Assembly: GCA_938015805.1 (NCBI GenBank)
Contig: CALLXF010000019.1
Span: 1 to 64,000 of the forward strand
DNA length: 64,000 nucleotides
Direction of reading: 5' to 3'
DNA from: an uncultured Saprospiraceae bacterium
GTDB lineage: Bacteria > Bacteroidota > Bacteroidia > Chitinophagales > Saprospiraceae
Below, in pieces: positions 19,197-29,900 of this stretch. Numbering within the stretch: the stretch's first letter is position 1; each line of letters starts with the position of its first letter. The notes beneath the pieces are model-generated. The model was not told where the DNA came from. It was given only the letters and a program-made list of their open reading frames with translations, and did not search any database. Made by a program: the position numbers and the translations under genes.

Positions 19197-19204
19197 CAAA
19201 AATA
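19197..19204 (-). promoter_or_regulatory. Candidate -7 box TATTTTTG for the tetR-tolC-mfp-rnd operon
   Basis: TAnnTTTG match on the minus strand just upstream of the tetR start. Confidence 0.4.
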
Positions 19205-19218
19205 TAATCTAAAAACAT

Positions 19219-19248
19219 AGGAAACTATTTATTGTTTGAAAGTTTCCT
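19219..19248. promoter_or_regulatory. Probable TetR-family operator
   Basis: Perfect 8-bp inverted repeat AGGAAACT-N14-AGTTTCCT, immediately upstream of the candidate -7 box. Confidence 0.55.
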
Positions 19249-19332
19249 GAGTTTTTGTCTATTATCTGTCAGACTGTGGTATTATGAGAATGAACTGTTA
19301 TTTTGGAGGTCTAATATGTTATAAAATCTAGG

Positions 19333-20385
19333 ATGAGTATAAAAATGAGAGGTCTCGGTATTATGTCTGGCAGTTCGCTGGATGCAGTAGATGCCATCAT
19401 CGTAGATATCTCCGCAACGCAATATCATATAATAGAAAAAGTAGCCATTCCTATTCCTGAGAAATTAAAAGACGGCTTACGCCAATCTGCAGACTTACCT
19501 CTTAAAGATTATTTACTTTTAGAATCGGAATACAGTACTTTTTTAGCCTACGCCATGCTGCATAATTTTAAATCAGATTATGATTACATTGCTGTGCATG
19601 GACATACCACACATCACTTTCCTGAAGAGGTGATTTCTAATCAGATGGTTAATGGAGCGATCCTTTCTGCATTAACCAAAAAGAAAGTTATTACAGATTT
19701 TAGAGTGGGGGATATAGCCCTCGGTGGTAAAGGTACACCGATGGTTACGATGGCAGAAAAACATTTATTTAAAGGATATGATTATTATCTTAATCTAGGA
19801 GGTATTGCAAACGTTTCTATCGCTGCAGATTGGTCGGCATACGATATCTGTCCTTGTAATCAATTGCTAAATTATCTAGCTGCCAAGGTTGATCTTGATT
19901 ACGATGCGGAAGGCAAATTGTCTAGAACTGGAAAAATAGATTCTAATTTATATAATGCTTTAGGAGCATTTAGTTATTACCAAGAGCCATCACCTAAGTC
20001 GATTGATAATAACTGGATAAAGGAAAACTATATTCCATTATTGGACTCAGTCATACATGTTCCGGAGGCGTTACATACAAGTGTAAAATGGATCGCGGAT
20101 CAGATAGATGGAAGTTTAGAGCCGCTATCCGTTCCGGGAAGTTTGTTTATCACAGGTGGTGGAACGCATAACAATTTTTTAGTTGAAGAAATTTCTAACA
20201 GAGTGCAGAAAAAAAATATTAGTGTAGTTATTCCTGATCTGGATATCATAGATTTTAAAGAAGCGATTCTTATGGCATACCTCGGTTATTTGCGGATCTC
20301 TAATCAACCAAACCTGTTGCATACTGTTACAGGAGCATCTACTAATTCTATAGGAGGAGCAATTTATAATGTACATGGTAGCTAA
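19333..20385 (+). CDS. anmK: Anhydro-N-acetylmuramic acid kinase
   Basis: GLGIMSGSSLDAVDAIIVD, HGHTTHHFPE, VITDFRVGDIALGGKGTPMV, LFITGGGTHNNFL. Confidence 0.93.
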   Translation: MSIKMRGLGIMSGSSLDAVDAIIVDISATQYHIIEKVAIPIPEKLKDGLRQSADLPLKDYLLLESEYSTFLAYAMLHNFKSDYDYIAVHGHTTHHFPEEVISNQMVNGAILSALTKKKVITDFRVGDIALGGKGTPMVTMAEKHLFKGYDYYLNLGGIANVSIAADWSAYDICPCNQLLNYLAAKVDLDYDAEGKLSRTGKIDSNLYNALGAFSYYQEPSPKSIDNNWIKENYIPLLDSVIHVPEALHTSVKWIADQIDGSLEPLSVPGSLFITGGGTHNNFLVEEISNRVQKKNISVVIPDLDIIDFKEAILMAYLGYLRISNQPNLLHTVTGASTNSIGGAIYNVHGS

Positions 20386-21406
20386 GACAGATAAGATATT
20401 AATTACGGGAGGAACAGGTTTTATAGGTTCTTACATTATCAGATACCTTATTCATGAAGGGTATATAAACCTGATGGGTTTGCATCGAGGAGCGAGTTCT
20501 TTCGATCTACTCGGTGTAGCAAAAGAAAAGGTCTTATGGGTACAAGGAGATATTACTGATCCTTTAGGGATGGATGATATAATAAGTCGGGCTGATGTAG
20601 TCATACATGCTGCCGCTGTGGTGTCATTTGATGATCGAGATTCGGAATCGATGATCTCCGCAAATCGGGACGGCACAGCAAATCTGATAAATGCGGCTCT
20701 AAGGCAAAGTATCAAAAAATTTATTCACATCAGTTCAGTCGCTGCATTAGGTAAACCGTTGCCAGGTAAACTGATCGACGAAAAAACAGAATGGGTAGAA
20801 TCTAAAAACAATTCTCCTTACTCGCTATCTAAGAGAGCTTCAGAACTGGAGGTATGGAGAGGCCATGCAGAGGGATTAAATGTATCTATCCTAAATCCGT
20901 CTGTAGTTTTAGGAGCAGGTCACTGGGATCGTACTTCTTCTAAGATTATTGGTAATATGTATAGAGGTCAGAAGCTATATCCCAAAGGTGGAAATGGTTT
21001 TGTAGATGTTAGAGATGTAGCTAAGGCGGTTTTAAGGCTTATCGCCAATGATCATAACGGTAATAGGTACGTGTTAAATGGTGCAAACTTAAAGTTTAAA
21101 AAACTGATGGATCAAATGGCCGATCATTATAACATCCCAAAACCAAAGAAACAAATTTCTGACTGGATGATCCCGATTTCATGGCGTTTGTTTAAGGTCA
21201 TTTCTTTTATTACTCGTAGGCCTACCGTTTATGCAAAGCACACAGTAATCAGTACTTCTAAAATATGGAAGTATAACGCCCGTAAATCTGTAGAAGAACT
21301 AGGCCTAACATACATTCCTATCGAACAAACACTAACAGAGTCTTGTGAGGCATATTTAGAATCTAGGGCAAATAACCTGTCTTACGGTATTTTAAAGATT
21401 ATATAA
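20369..21406 (+). CDS. NAD-dependent epimerase/dehydratase (extended SDR)
   Basis: ILITGGTGFIGSYIIRYL; YSLSKRASELEVW; overlaps anmK by 17 nt. Confidence 0.9.
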   Translation: MYMVAKTDKILITGGTGFIGSYIIRYLIHEGYINLMGLHRGASSFDLLGVAKEKVLWVQGDITDPLGMDDIISRADVVIHAAAVVSFDDRDSESMISANRDGTANLINAALRQSIKKFIHISSVAALGKPLPGKLIDEKTEWVESKNNSPYSLSKRASELEVWRGHAEGLNVSILNPSVVLGAGHWDRTSSKIIGNMYRGQKLYPKGGNGFVDVRDVAKAVLRLIANDHNGNRYVLNGANLKFKKLMDQMADHYNIPKPKKQISDWMIPISWRLFKVISFITRRPTVYAKHTVISTSKIWKYNARKSVEELGLTYIPIEQTLTESCEAYLESRANNLSYGILKII

Positions 21407-21589
21407 AATATTATTTTACAACTATATACATATACAAAATATTTATACTGTAAAAAATACCGTTTACTAATTAAATGTTAGTAATAAATGAATTATGCCA
21501 TAGAATATATTTTAAGTAACTTTTAAGGCCATATAATATTCCATGGATATTATTATTTGCCTAATTGATTAAACTTAAAATTCCTATCT

Positions 21590-23716
21590 ATGTCTTACGC
21601 TACTAAAAATTTGAGGAACATTACCCTATTAGGGCACTCGGGAAGTGGTAAAACGAGTTTTGCTGAAACTATGCTTTTCGAAGCCGGTGCCATTTCCCGT
21701 AAAGGATCAGTAGAAAATAATTCTACGATCTCTGATTACACTAACATCGAACAAGAAAAAGGAAATTCTCTTTTCAGCACCTTATTACACGCTAAGTGGA
21801 GAGATCATAAAATAAATATTTTGGATACGCCAGGTTCCGATGATTTTATAGGAGAGGTAGTTTCTTCTTTAAAAGTTGCGGATACTTCTTTAATGATCCT
21901 TAATGCTGCAAGTGGTGTAGAGGTAGGAACAGAGATTGTCTGGGATTATGTGAATCAGTTTAAGACCCCCTCTATTTTTGTAGTAAACCAGGTAGATCAT
22001 GATAAATCAGATTTTGAATCTACATTGGCTCAAGCCCAAAATACTTTTGGACGTAAAGTGGTTCCGGTCCAGTTTCCTTTAAATCAGGGACCAGATTTTA
22101 ATACCATCATCGATGCTCTAAGAATGATCATGTATGTTTTTCCAGATGGCGGTGGAAAACCAAAAAAGGAGCCTATCCCAGAAACAGAAATAAAACGTGC
22201 ACAGGAAATGCATAATGCCTTGGTAGAGATTGCAGCTGAAAATGACGAAGCCTTAATGGAAAAATTCTTTGAGGATGGTTCTTTGTCAGAATCAGAATTA
22301 GCAAGAGGATTAACATTGGCTTTAGCCAAACAAGACTTCTATCCGATGTTTTGTTGTAGTGCTACTAATAATATGGGTAGCGGTAGAATCATGGGATTTT
22401 TAAATGATATAGCACCTAGCCCAGCAGATCGAGAAAGCACAAACTTAGAAGGAGGAGATATATTAAAAACTGATGCATTTAAGGAAACCAGTGTTTTTAT
22501 CTTTAAAACAATATCTGAACCTCAGGTAGGGATGGTTTCTTATTTTAAAGTATACAGTGGAAGGGTCACTGATGGTATGGAACTCGTAAATGCAGATAAT
22601 AGAAGCACGGAGAGATTAAGTCAGATCTTCGAAGCAAATGGAAAATCACGTACTCAGGTCCAAGAGCTACAAGCGGGTGACATAGGAGTAACCGTTAAAC
22701 TAAAAAATACTCACACTAATAACACCTTAAATCAAAAAGGAGTAGACCGGGTAATAGAAAAAATAAAATTTCCTAGTCCACGTATCAGAACAGCAGTAAT
22801 GCCTCCGAGCAAATCAGAGATGGAAAAATTAATGAAAGCCTTACATCAAATCGAAGAGGAAGATCCTACTCTAATCGTAGAGCAAAATGCGACTATAAAA
22901 CAAACGATCCTGCACGGTCAAGGACAATTGCACCTCGATTTGATAAAATATAGAATAGAGAAGGTAAATAATATCTCTATGGAGTTTTCTAAACCTAAAA
23001 TTGCTTACCGCGAAACAATTACCAAAGTAGCTAATAGCTCTTACCGTCATAAAAAGCAATCAGGTGGTTCTGGACAATTCGCGGAAGTGCATATGAGGAT
23101 CGAGCCATATTATGAAGGTATGCCAGAACCTAGTGGCCTTACGGTTAGGAAAACTGAGCTTATCGATCTGGAGTGGGGTGGTAAGTTATCATTTTATTGG
23201 TGTATCGTAGGAGGGTCCATAGATGCAAAGTATATCAATGCGATCAAAAAAGGTGTCATGCAGAAGATGGAGGAAGGTCCGCTTACAGGATCTAATTGTA
23301 TCGATATCCGAGTCTCAATATATGATGGGAAAATGCATCCTGTTGATTCTAATGACATGGCGTTTATGATCGCTGCTGCTCAGGTTTTTAAACAAGCTTT
23401 TGAACAAGCAGGACCTCAGTTACTAGAACCTATTCATGATGTAGATATCATTTGCTCAGATCTAGTGATGGGAGATGTAATGGGTGATCTCCAATCTAGA
23501 CGAGCCATCATTATGGGTATGGATGCCGAGGGGTCTCAGCAAAAAATACATACTAGAGTTCCACTTTCTGAGTTGTACCAGTACTCGTCTACGCTAAGAG
23601 CACTTACACAAGGTAAAGCAAAGTTTACCAGAAGATTTGCAGAGTTCCTTCCTGTGAGCAACGAATTAAAAAGCGAATTAGTGAAGGATCATCAGAAGGC
23701 ATTAGAAACAGTATAG
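21590..23716 (+). CDS. Elongation factor G-like protein (EF-G2/FusA2-type paralog)
   Basis: Translational GTPase architecture; P-loop GHSGSGKTS, G3 DTPGSDDF, G4 NQVD. Confidence 0.85.
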   Translation: MSYATKNLRNITLLGHSGSGKTSFAETMLFEAGAISRKGSVENNSTISDYTNIEQEKGNSLFSTLLHAKWRDHKINILDTPGSDDFIGEVVSSLKVADTSLMILNAASGVEVGTEIVWDYVNQFKTPSIFVVNQVDHDKSDFESTLAQAQNTFGRKVVPVQFPLNQGPDFNTIIDALRMIMYVFPDGGGKPKKEPIPETEIKRAQEMHNALVEIAAENDEALMEKFFEDGSLSESELARGLTLALAKQDFYPMFCCSATNNMGSGRIMGFLNDIAPSPADRESTNLEGGDILKTDAFKETSVFIFKTISEPQVGMVSYFKVYSGRVTDGMELVNADNRSTERLSQIFEANGKSRTQVQELQAGDIGVTVKLKNTHTNNTLNQKGVDRVIEKIKFPSPRIRTAVMPPSKSEMEKLMKALHQIEEEDPTLIVEQNATIKQTILHGQGQLHLDLIKYRIEKVNNISMEFSKPKIAYRETITKVANSSYRHKKQSGGSGQFAEVHMRIEPYYEGMPEPSGLTVRKTELIDLEWGGKLSFYWCIVGGSIDAKYINAIKKGVMQKMEEGPLTGSNCIDIRVSIYDGKMHPVDSNDMAFMIAAAQVFKQAFEQAGPQLLEPIHDVDIICSDLVMGDVMGDLQSRRAIIMGMDAEGSQQKIHTRVPLSELYQYSSTLRALTQGKAKFTRRFAEFLPVSNELKSELVKDHQKALETV

Positions 23717-23754
23717 CGATTATAAAGTATAAAATAATAGTAAAATTCTTGTGC

Positions 23755-23832
23755 ATGGATAAGGCTCAGGAAATAATAGAATTAGGGCCAGTTGCTATCT
23801 CGGAACATACAGAATATAAACATAAATTCTAA
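23755..23832 (+). CDS. Possible 25-aa small ORF MDKAQEIIELGPVAISEHTEYKHKF
   Basis: ATG-initiated, between the EF-G-like gene and a terminator; no homology evidence. Confidence 0.12.
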   Translation: MDKAQEIIELGPVAISEHTEYKHKF

Positions 23833-23840
23833 TTTACAGA

Positions 23841-23875
23841 TAGAGGTTTAGTTGCAAAATTAAGCCTCTATTTTA
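23841..23875 (+). terminator. Rho-independent-like terminator
   Basis: TAGAGGTTTA (23841-23850) pairs with TAAGCCTCTA (23861-23870) with one G-U, followed by TTTTAT. Confidence 0.6.
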
Positions 23876-23919
23876 TGCCAACTTCTCACGATATTATAAA
23901 ACATATTAAAAAAAATAGT

Positions 23920-23927
23920 TATATTTG
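23920..23927 (+). promoter_or_regulatory. Candidate -7 box TATATTTG upstream of the giant surface protein gene
   Basis: TAnnTTTG match about 60 nt upstream of the 23986 ATG. Confidence 0.35.
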
Positions 23928-23985
23928 TTGACCACCTAAATGATAATAGATCGAAGTATTAATTAATAACTGAGATTTATTACAC

Positions 23986-26900
23986 ATGTCAAGATTCAAG
24001 AAATTCTTTGGGTTTCTCCTATCTGTATTTTTGGTATCCGCTTTGGGGTCTATTTCTACAGCTCAAAATTGCCAAATTTCCTTTCCTACTTCGACAGAGG
24101 CTGATTATCAGCAAAGATCATATCGATCCAGCACACAGTCAAATGATGATAACATCGTATGGTCAGAGCTATCTAATGGAAGTATCTCTAATAATGAGTA
24201 TGTGGCCGTTACATTAGAGCCAGATGCTTTTTCTGAAAGAATATCATTTTCTGATTTTAGGTTTAATATTCCGATGGGGTCTGTGATCCATGGGATCACT
24301 GTTATTGTTGAAGGAAATACTTCTGGTGCAAAACCTACAGATTACGTAGTACGCTTAAAAGGGGCTAATACAAATTTAGCCAACTTAAATTTTGCAGGTA
24401 GCCTTTGGCCCTTAGATCAAGATGGAACATGGAGATACGGAGCGGACTGGTATTTGTGGAATCAAAATTGGTCTGTTCAGACTCTTAATTCTAATACATT
24501 TGGGGTGGAGTTGCAGATTAGAAATCTCGAAGATCAAACCCTGACGGCCAATATAGATCATCTAAAGATAGAGGTAGATTATACACCTCCATACAAAGTT
24601 TGTAATGATCATGCTTGCATTATCGCTTCTGTTCCTGAAGATTTAGATGTCAATACGTATCAGTGGAATGTACCTAATGATTTTCATGTAATATCAGAAA
24701 GTAGTACTGAAAACTTAATTATCATTGCTCCAAATCCTGGAGTATTAGGAATTTATAATCTATGCGTAACACCTATTTCTACTACTGGAAATAGTAGCCA
24801 ATGCTGTACTCATTTTTCTTTACAAGATTGTACACCTGGTTCTATAGGCGATTATGTTTTTGATGATAGGAACGATAATGGAATACAAGATCATGATGAC
24901 TTACCGATGGGTGGTATTACAGTTTCTTTGTTTGATGATAAATCTAATTTTATCGCATCGACGGTATCTGACGACAGTGGATTTTATCAGTTTATAGATG
25001 TTCAAAGTGGGACTTATTACATACAGATCAGTGATTTTGAAGAATATAGGTTAGCAAAAGCAGATGTAGGAAATGACGCCACTGACTCTGATCTTACGGA
25101 AATACTAGGACCGGGTACTACAGATTACTTTGTACTTAATCCAGGACAAAATAAAGATGATATAGATTTAGGACTTAGATTATTAACTAGGATAAGTGGA
25201 TCTGCATGGTTAGATAATAATGGTAATGGTGTAAAGGACCCTTCGGAAATATCATTTGAAGGAATAGAAGTGATTTTATTTGATCAAAATAATCAAGAAA
25301 TTGTCTCCACGATTACTGGACAAGATGGTACATATAGTTTTGATGATTTACTTCCAGCTTTATACTATGTAGTATTTATAAGTCCGGACGATTTTGTATT
25401 TACTATTCCAGGTTTCGGTTCGACAGTGGATAATCTTATCGCTCCTGGAGCCACACCTATAATAGATGGCTTAGCTAGTAATAATTTATCAGATATAAAC
25501 GCTGGGTTATATCAGGCAGTAAGCATAGGAGATTTTATATGGTTGGATTTAAATAGAAATGGATTACAGGATGTTAGTGAGCCAGGTATTGCTGATATAG
25601 AGGTTGTACTTTTTCCGGCTGTAGGAACGCCTATCACTGGAACGACAGATGAGTCAGGCCAATATTTGTTTTCTAATGTACCTCCAGGATCTTACAGAAT
25701 AATTATTGAAAATAATAATGATCTCATTCCTACTTTGATCGATCAAGGTAATGGAACAAATGATAGTAAACAGATTACTTTAGTAGGATCGTCTTTTGAG
25801 AGTGTATCTTTTGATATTAATTCTGGGGAAATAACATCAGATATAGATTTTGGTTTTCAGTATAAACCTTCCTCGATTTCAGGACTTGCATGGGAAGATA
25901 ATGATGGAGATGCTCTAAATAATAATGGAGAAAACTTACTAGTGTCTATACCAGTTGCTTTGTATACTGAGAGTGGAATTTTTGTCGATGAGACGCTTAC
26001 CGATATGACTGGAGCATATTCTTTTACGCAGTTAAATCCGGGCAACTATTATGTTGTTTTCGAAAAAATGGGATCATTAGTTTTTACCATGTTTGGAATG
26101 GATTCTGATGTAGACGAAAGTATTGTAGAGGGTTCTACTCGATTAATATCTCTTGCTGCAGATACAGATATAGTAGGGATCGATGCAGGTTTTTATGAAT
26201 TTGCAACACTCGGTGATTATATGTGGTTAGATCTCAATAGAAATGGCTTACAGGATCCATCAGAATCAGGAATTCCAGATTTACAAATCCAGTTAATTAG
26301 ACCTATAGGACTGATCGTAAATACAGTAACCGATGCAAATGGAATTTACACTTACGATCTACTTCCTCCAGGAAAATATATAGTTTCTGTTTTAAAGGAG
26401 GATGGATTAGAACCCAGTCTTTTTAATCAGGGTAACGGACAAAATGATAGTGATGAATTTGTAGACGTAGGTGCTTTTTTTAACAGTATGGTGATTACAC
26501 TCAGTTCTGGGGAGGTAAAATCAGATTTAGATTTTGGTTTCCAGTTTAGTCCTTCTTCCATCTCTGGTTCTGTTTGGATAGATGATAATGCGGATGGGCT
26601 AGATAACCCAATAGAAGATCGATTTACAGGAGTAATGGTATCTCTTTATAATAATGCAGGTACTGTAATAGATCAGACGACTACCGATGCGAGTGGAACT
26701 TATATTTTTAATGATGTAAATCCAGGTGACTATTACATCGTTTTTTCTGCTCCTACTGATTTTGTTTTTACCAGTTTTGGAATGGACTCAGATGTAAGCA
26801 GTAGTGTAGTTTTTGGTTCTACTGATATTATAAATGTGACAGCAGGTTCTGGTTTAAATGGGATCGATGCAGGTTTATATCAGTATGGATCGATAGGTGA

Positions 26901-29900
26901 TTTTATCTGGTATGATATGGATAGAAATGGTATACAGGATAGTCTAGATATGGGAGTGCCATTTTTAGATGTGGTGTTAACCGATGCAGCAGGAATGGTT
27001 ATTAACACTCAGACTAATAATCAAGGAGAGTACTTTGTTGATCAGCTGGTTCCAGGGAGTTACACTATCTCTTTACCAGATGTTCCTGAATCCGAACCTA
27101 CAATAAGTAATCAGGGAGACGGGACTAATGATAGTAGAGTCTTATCGCTTATCGCGAATATGTATAATAGTGCTCCTGTAGTTATTACTTCAGGACAGCA
27201 AAATATAAATATCGATTTTGGATTTCAGTTTAAAGCTTCATCTATTTCGGGACTCGCTTGGGAAGATCTAAATTTTAATGGGATTAATGATATCGGGGAA
27301 CCATCATTAGCAGGCATTACAGTTACTCTATACGAAAGTTCGTTAGGAACTGTAGGCATGGTAACGACTGACGATAATGGAGCATATACATTTGATAATT
27401 TAAATCCAGGAATGTACTATGTGGTATTTAATCGAGAAGATCCGTATTTATTTACGGAGCCAGGATTAGATTCAGATGTGGTGGGAGTGATTACATCGGG
27501 AGCTAGTAGTTTTATAGTTTTGATGCCTGATGATCAGATAAACGGCGTTGACGCAGGCTATTATCGTAAGCTATCCATAGGTGATTATGTTTGGGAAGAT
27601 TTAAATTTAAATGGACTTCAGGATCCAGATGAGTCAGGTCTATCTGGAGTGACTCTAGAATTATTAGATGACACTGGAGAGGTTATAGATATGAGTATGA
27701 CTAATGCTGATGGATTATACCAGTTTGTAAATATAGATCCTGGCACATATAATATAGCGTTAGGTATAGCTCCTAATTTTAAACCTACTATTGCAGATCT
27801 AGGAAATGGAGCAAATGATAGTAGAGAAGTAAATGCATCGCTTTTATCAGAGGATCTGGATTTGGTCTCAGGAATGGATCGTGTAAATGTTGATTTTGGT
27901 TTTGTTATGTCCGTTTCTAGTATCTCAGGTACGAGTTGGTTTGATGTAAATGGAGATGGAATAAATACAAGTAATGAGCCTCCAGCCACAGATATATCGG
28001 TTAGTTTATTCCAGCAAAACGGTACTTTGGTAAGTAGTACTCAGACGGATATGAATGGAGATTATAATTTTGAAAATTTACTAGACGGGGATTATTACAT
28101 TGTATTTGAATCTCTAATAAATGTAGATTTTACAAACGATCTTACTGACTCTGATGTGACTAACGATATTGTTATGGGATCAACAGATATCATAAATTTA
28201 ACTCAGGATCAAGATTTGACTGATATAAATGCAGGCTATATCGCTTACTCTTCTATTGGGGATTATATTTGGTTTGATAGCAATGGTAACGGGTTACAGG
28301 ATTCTAATGAATTAGGAATTCCAGATGTAGAAATTTCACTTTTTAATGAAAGTGGAACCTTAGTACAACAAGTGATTTCTGGTCCATCTGGAAATTATCT
28401 TTTTGAGAATTTACTCACTGGAGACTATTACATTTTATTTAATGTTGGAGGGACGTTTACTTCTACACAAGAAGGTGCGGGTAATGGTTCTGACGATTCT
28501 GATGTGACAGATATTTTTGGAAATGGATCCACCAGTATTTTTACTCTAGGATTTATGCAAGATAGATTAGATATCGATGGAGGATTTGAAGAAGTGTTTG
28601 CCACAGTTTCTGGAAATGTATTTACGGATATTGATGCTGACGGCTTACGCCAATTAGCAGATACTCCTTTATCCGGAATCATGGTAGAATTGTATAGCTT
28701 GACTAATGGTCTTGTAGATACAGAAACTACTGATATAATGGGTAATTATTCATTCACGCAAGTGTTACCGGATGACTACTATGTGCAATTTATTATACCT
28801 GCAGGACTAAATATTACAACTGCTGACATTGGTAATGATGATGCAATCGACTCTGATGTTACTGCTGCTAATGGAACGGGAACTACAGATGTTTTTACAC
28901 TTCCGATTATGGGTAATATTGAAAATATAGATGCTGGAGTTTATCAGTTTGCTACTCTAGGTGATCAGGTTTGGGTAGATGAAAATGAAAATGGCCTCAA
29001 TGATAATTTAGAAATTGGTGCCGTAGGAGTTACCGTTAGTCTTCTTAATCAAAATGGGAGTACCGTAGATACCAAAGTGACTGATACTGATGGCATGTAT
29101 TTATTTACGGACATTGTACCTGGTATGTATCAACTTAAATTTGAGATGCCGGACAATTATGAGTTTACTCAAGCAAATATCGGAACTGATAGTACTATAG
29201 ATTCTGATGCAAGTAATACCTCTGGTACATTAGGTTTTACTAATCAGTTTTCTTTATTGTCTGGTGATTTAGATTTAGATAAAGACGCAGGTGTAATACT
29301 TACAGGAGGCGGATCTATAACAGGAACAGTTTGGGAAGATAATAATGCGGACGGGGTTAGAGATAACGCAGAAATTTTATTAGCCGATATTACGGTAGAT
29401 TTATATAATAGTATGGATGTGCTCATTGCTACTGCTATGACCGATATTGATGGGAATTATGAATTCACCAGTATTCCGCCACAAGACGTGTATCTAATTT
29501 TTAATACGGAAACAGGACAGTTGTTTAGCTCAGCTAACGCCGGTATGGATGACACTATAGATTCGGATGCTACAGGAGCAAACGGTACGGGTTCTACTGA
29601 ATTAATTACAGTTATCATAGATGACCTTACAGAAAATGTAGATGCTGGTCTTTATAAAAATGGAAGTATCGGAGACTTTGTATGGGTGGATGCAGATTTT
29701 AACGGGATACAAGATGCCAGTGAGAACGGCTATAACGGAGCTGTGGTAGAATTATATGATATGAATGCTACTCTAGTCGCTAGTACGACTACGACGACGA
29801 TAAACGGGATGGATGGTATGTATACTTTTGATGATATAACACCAGGCATTTATATCATTAGTATAGCTCTGATGGGTGATTTTGTTTTTACCATTCCAGG

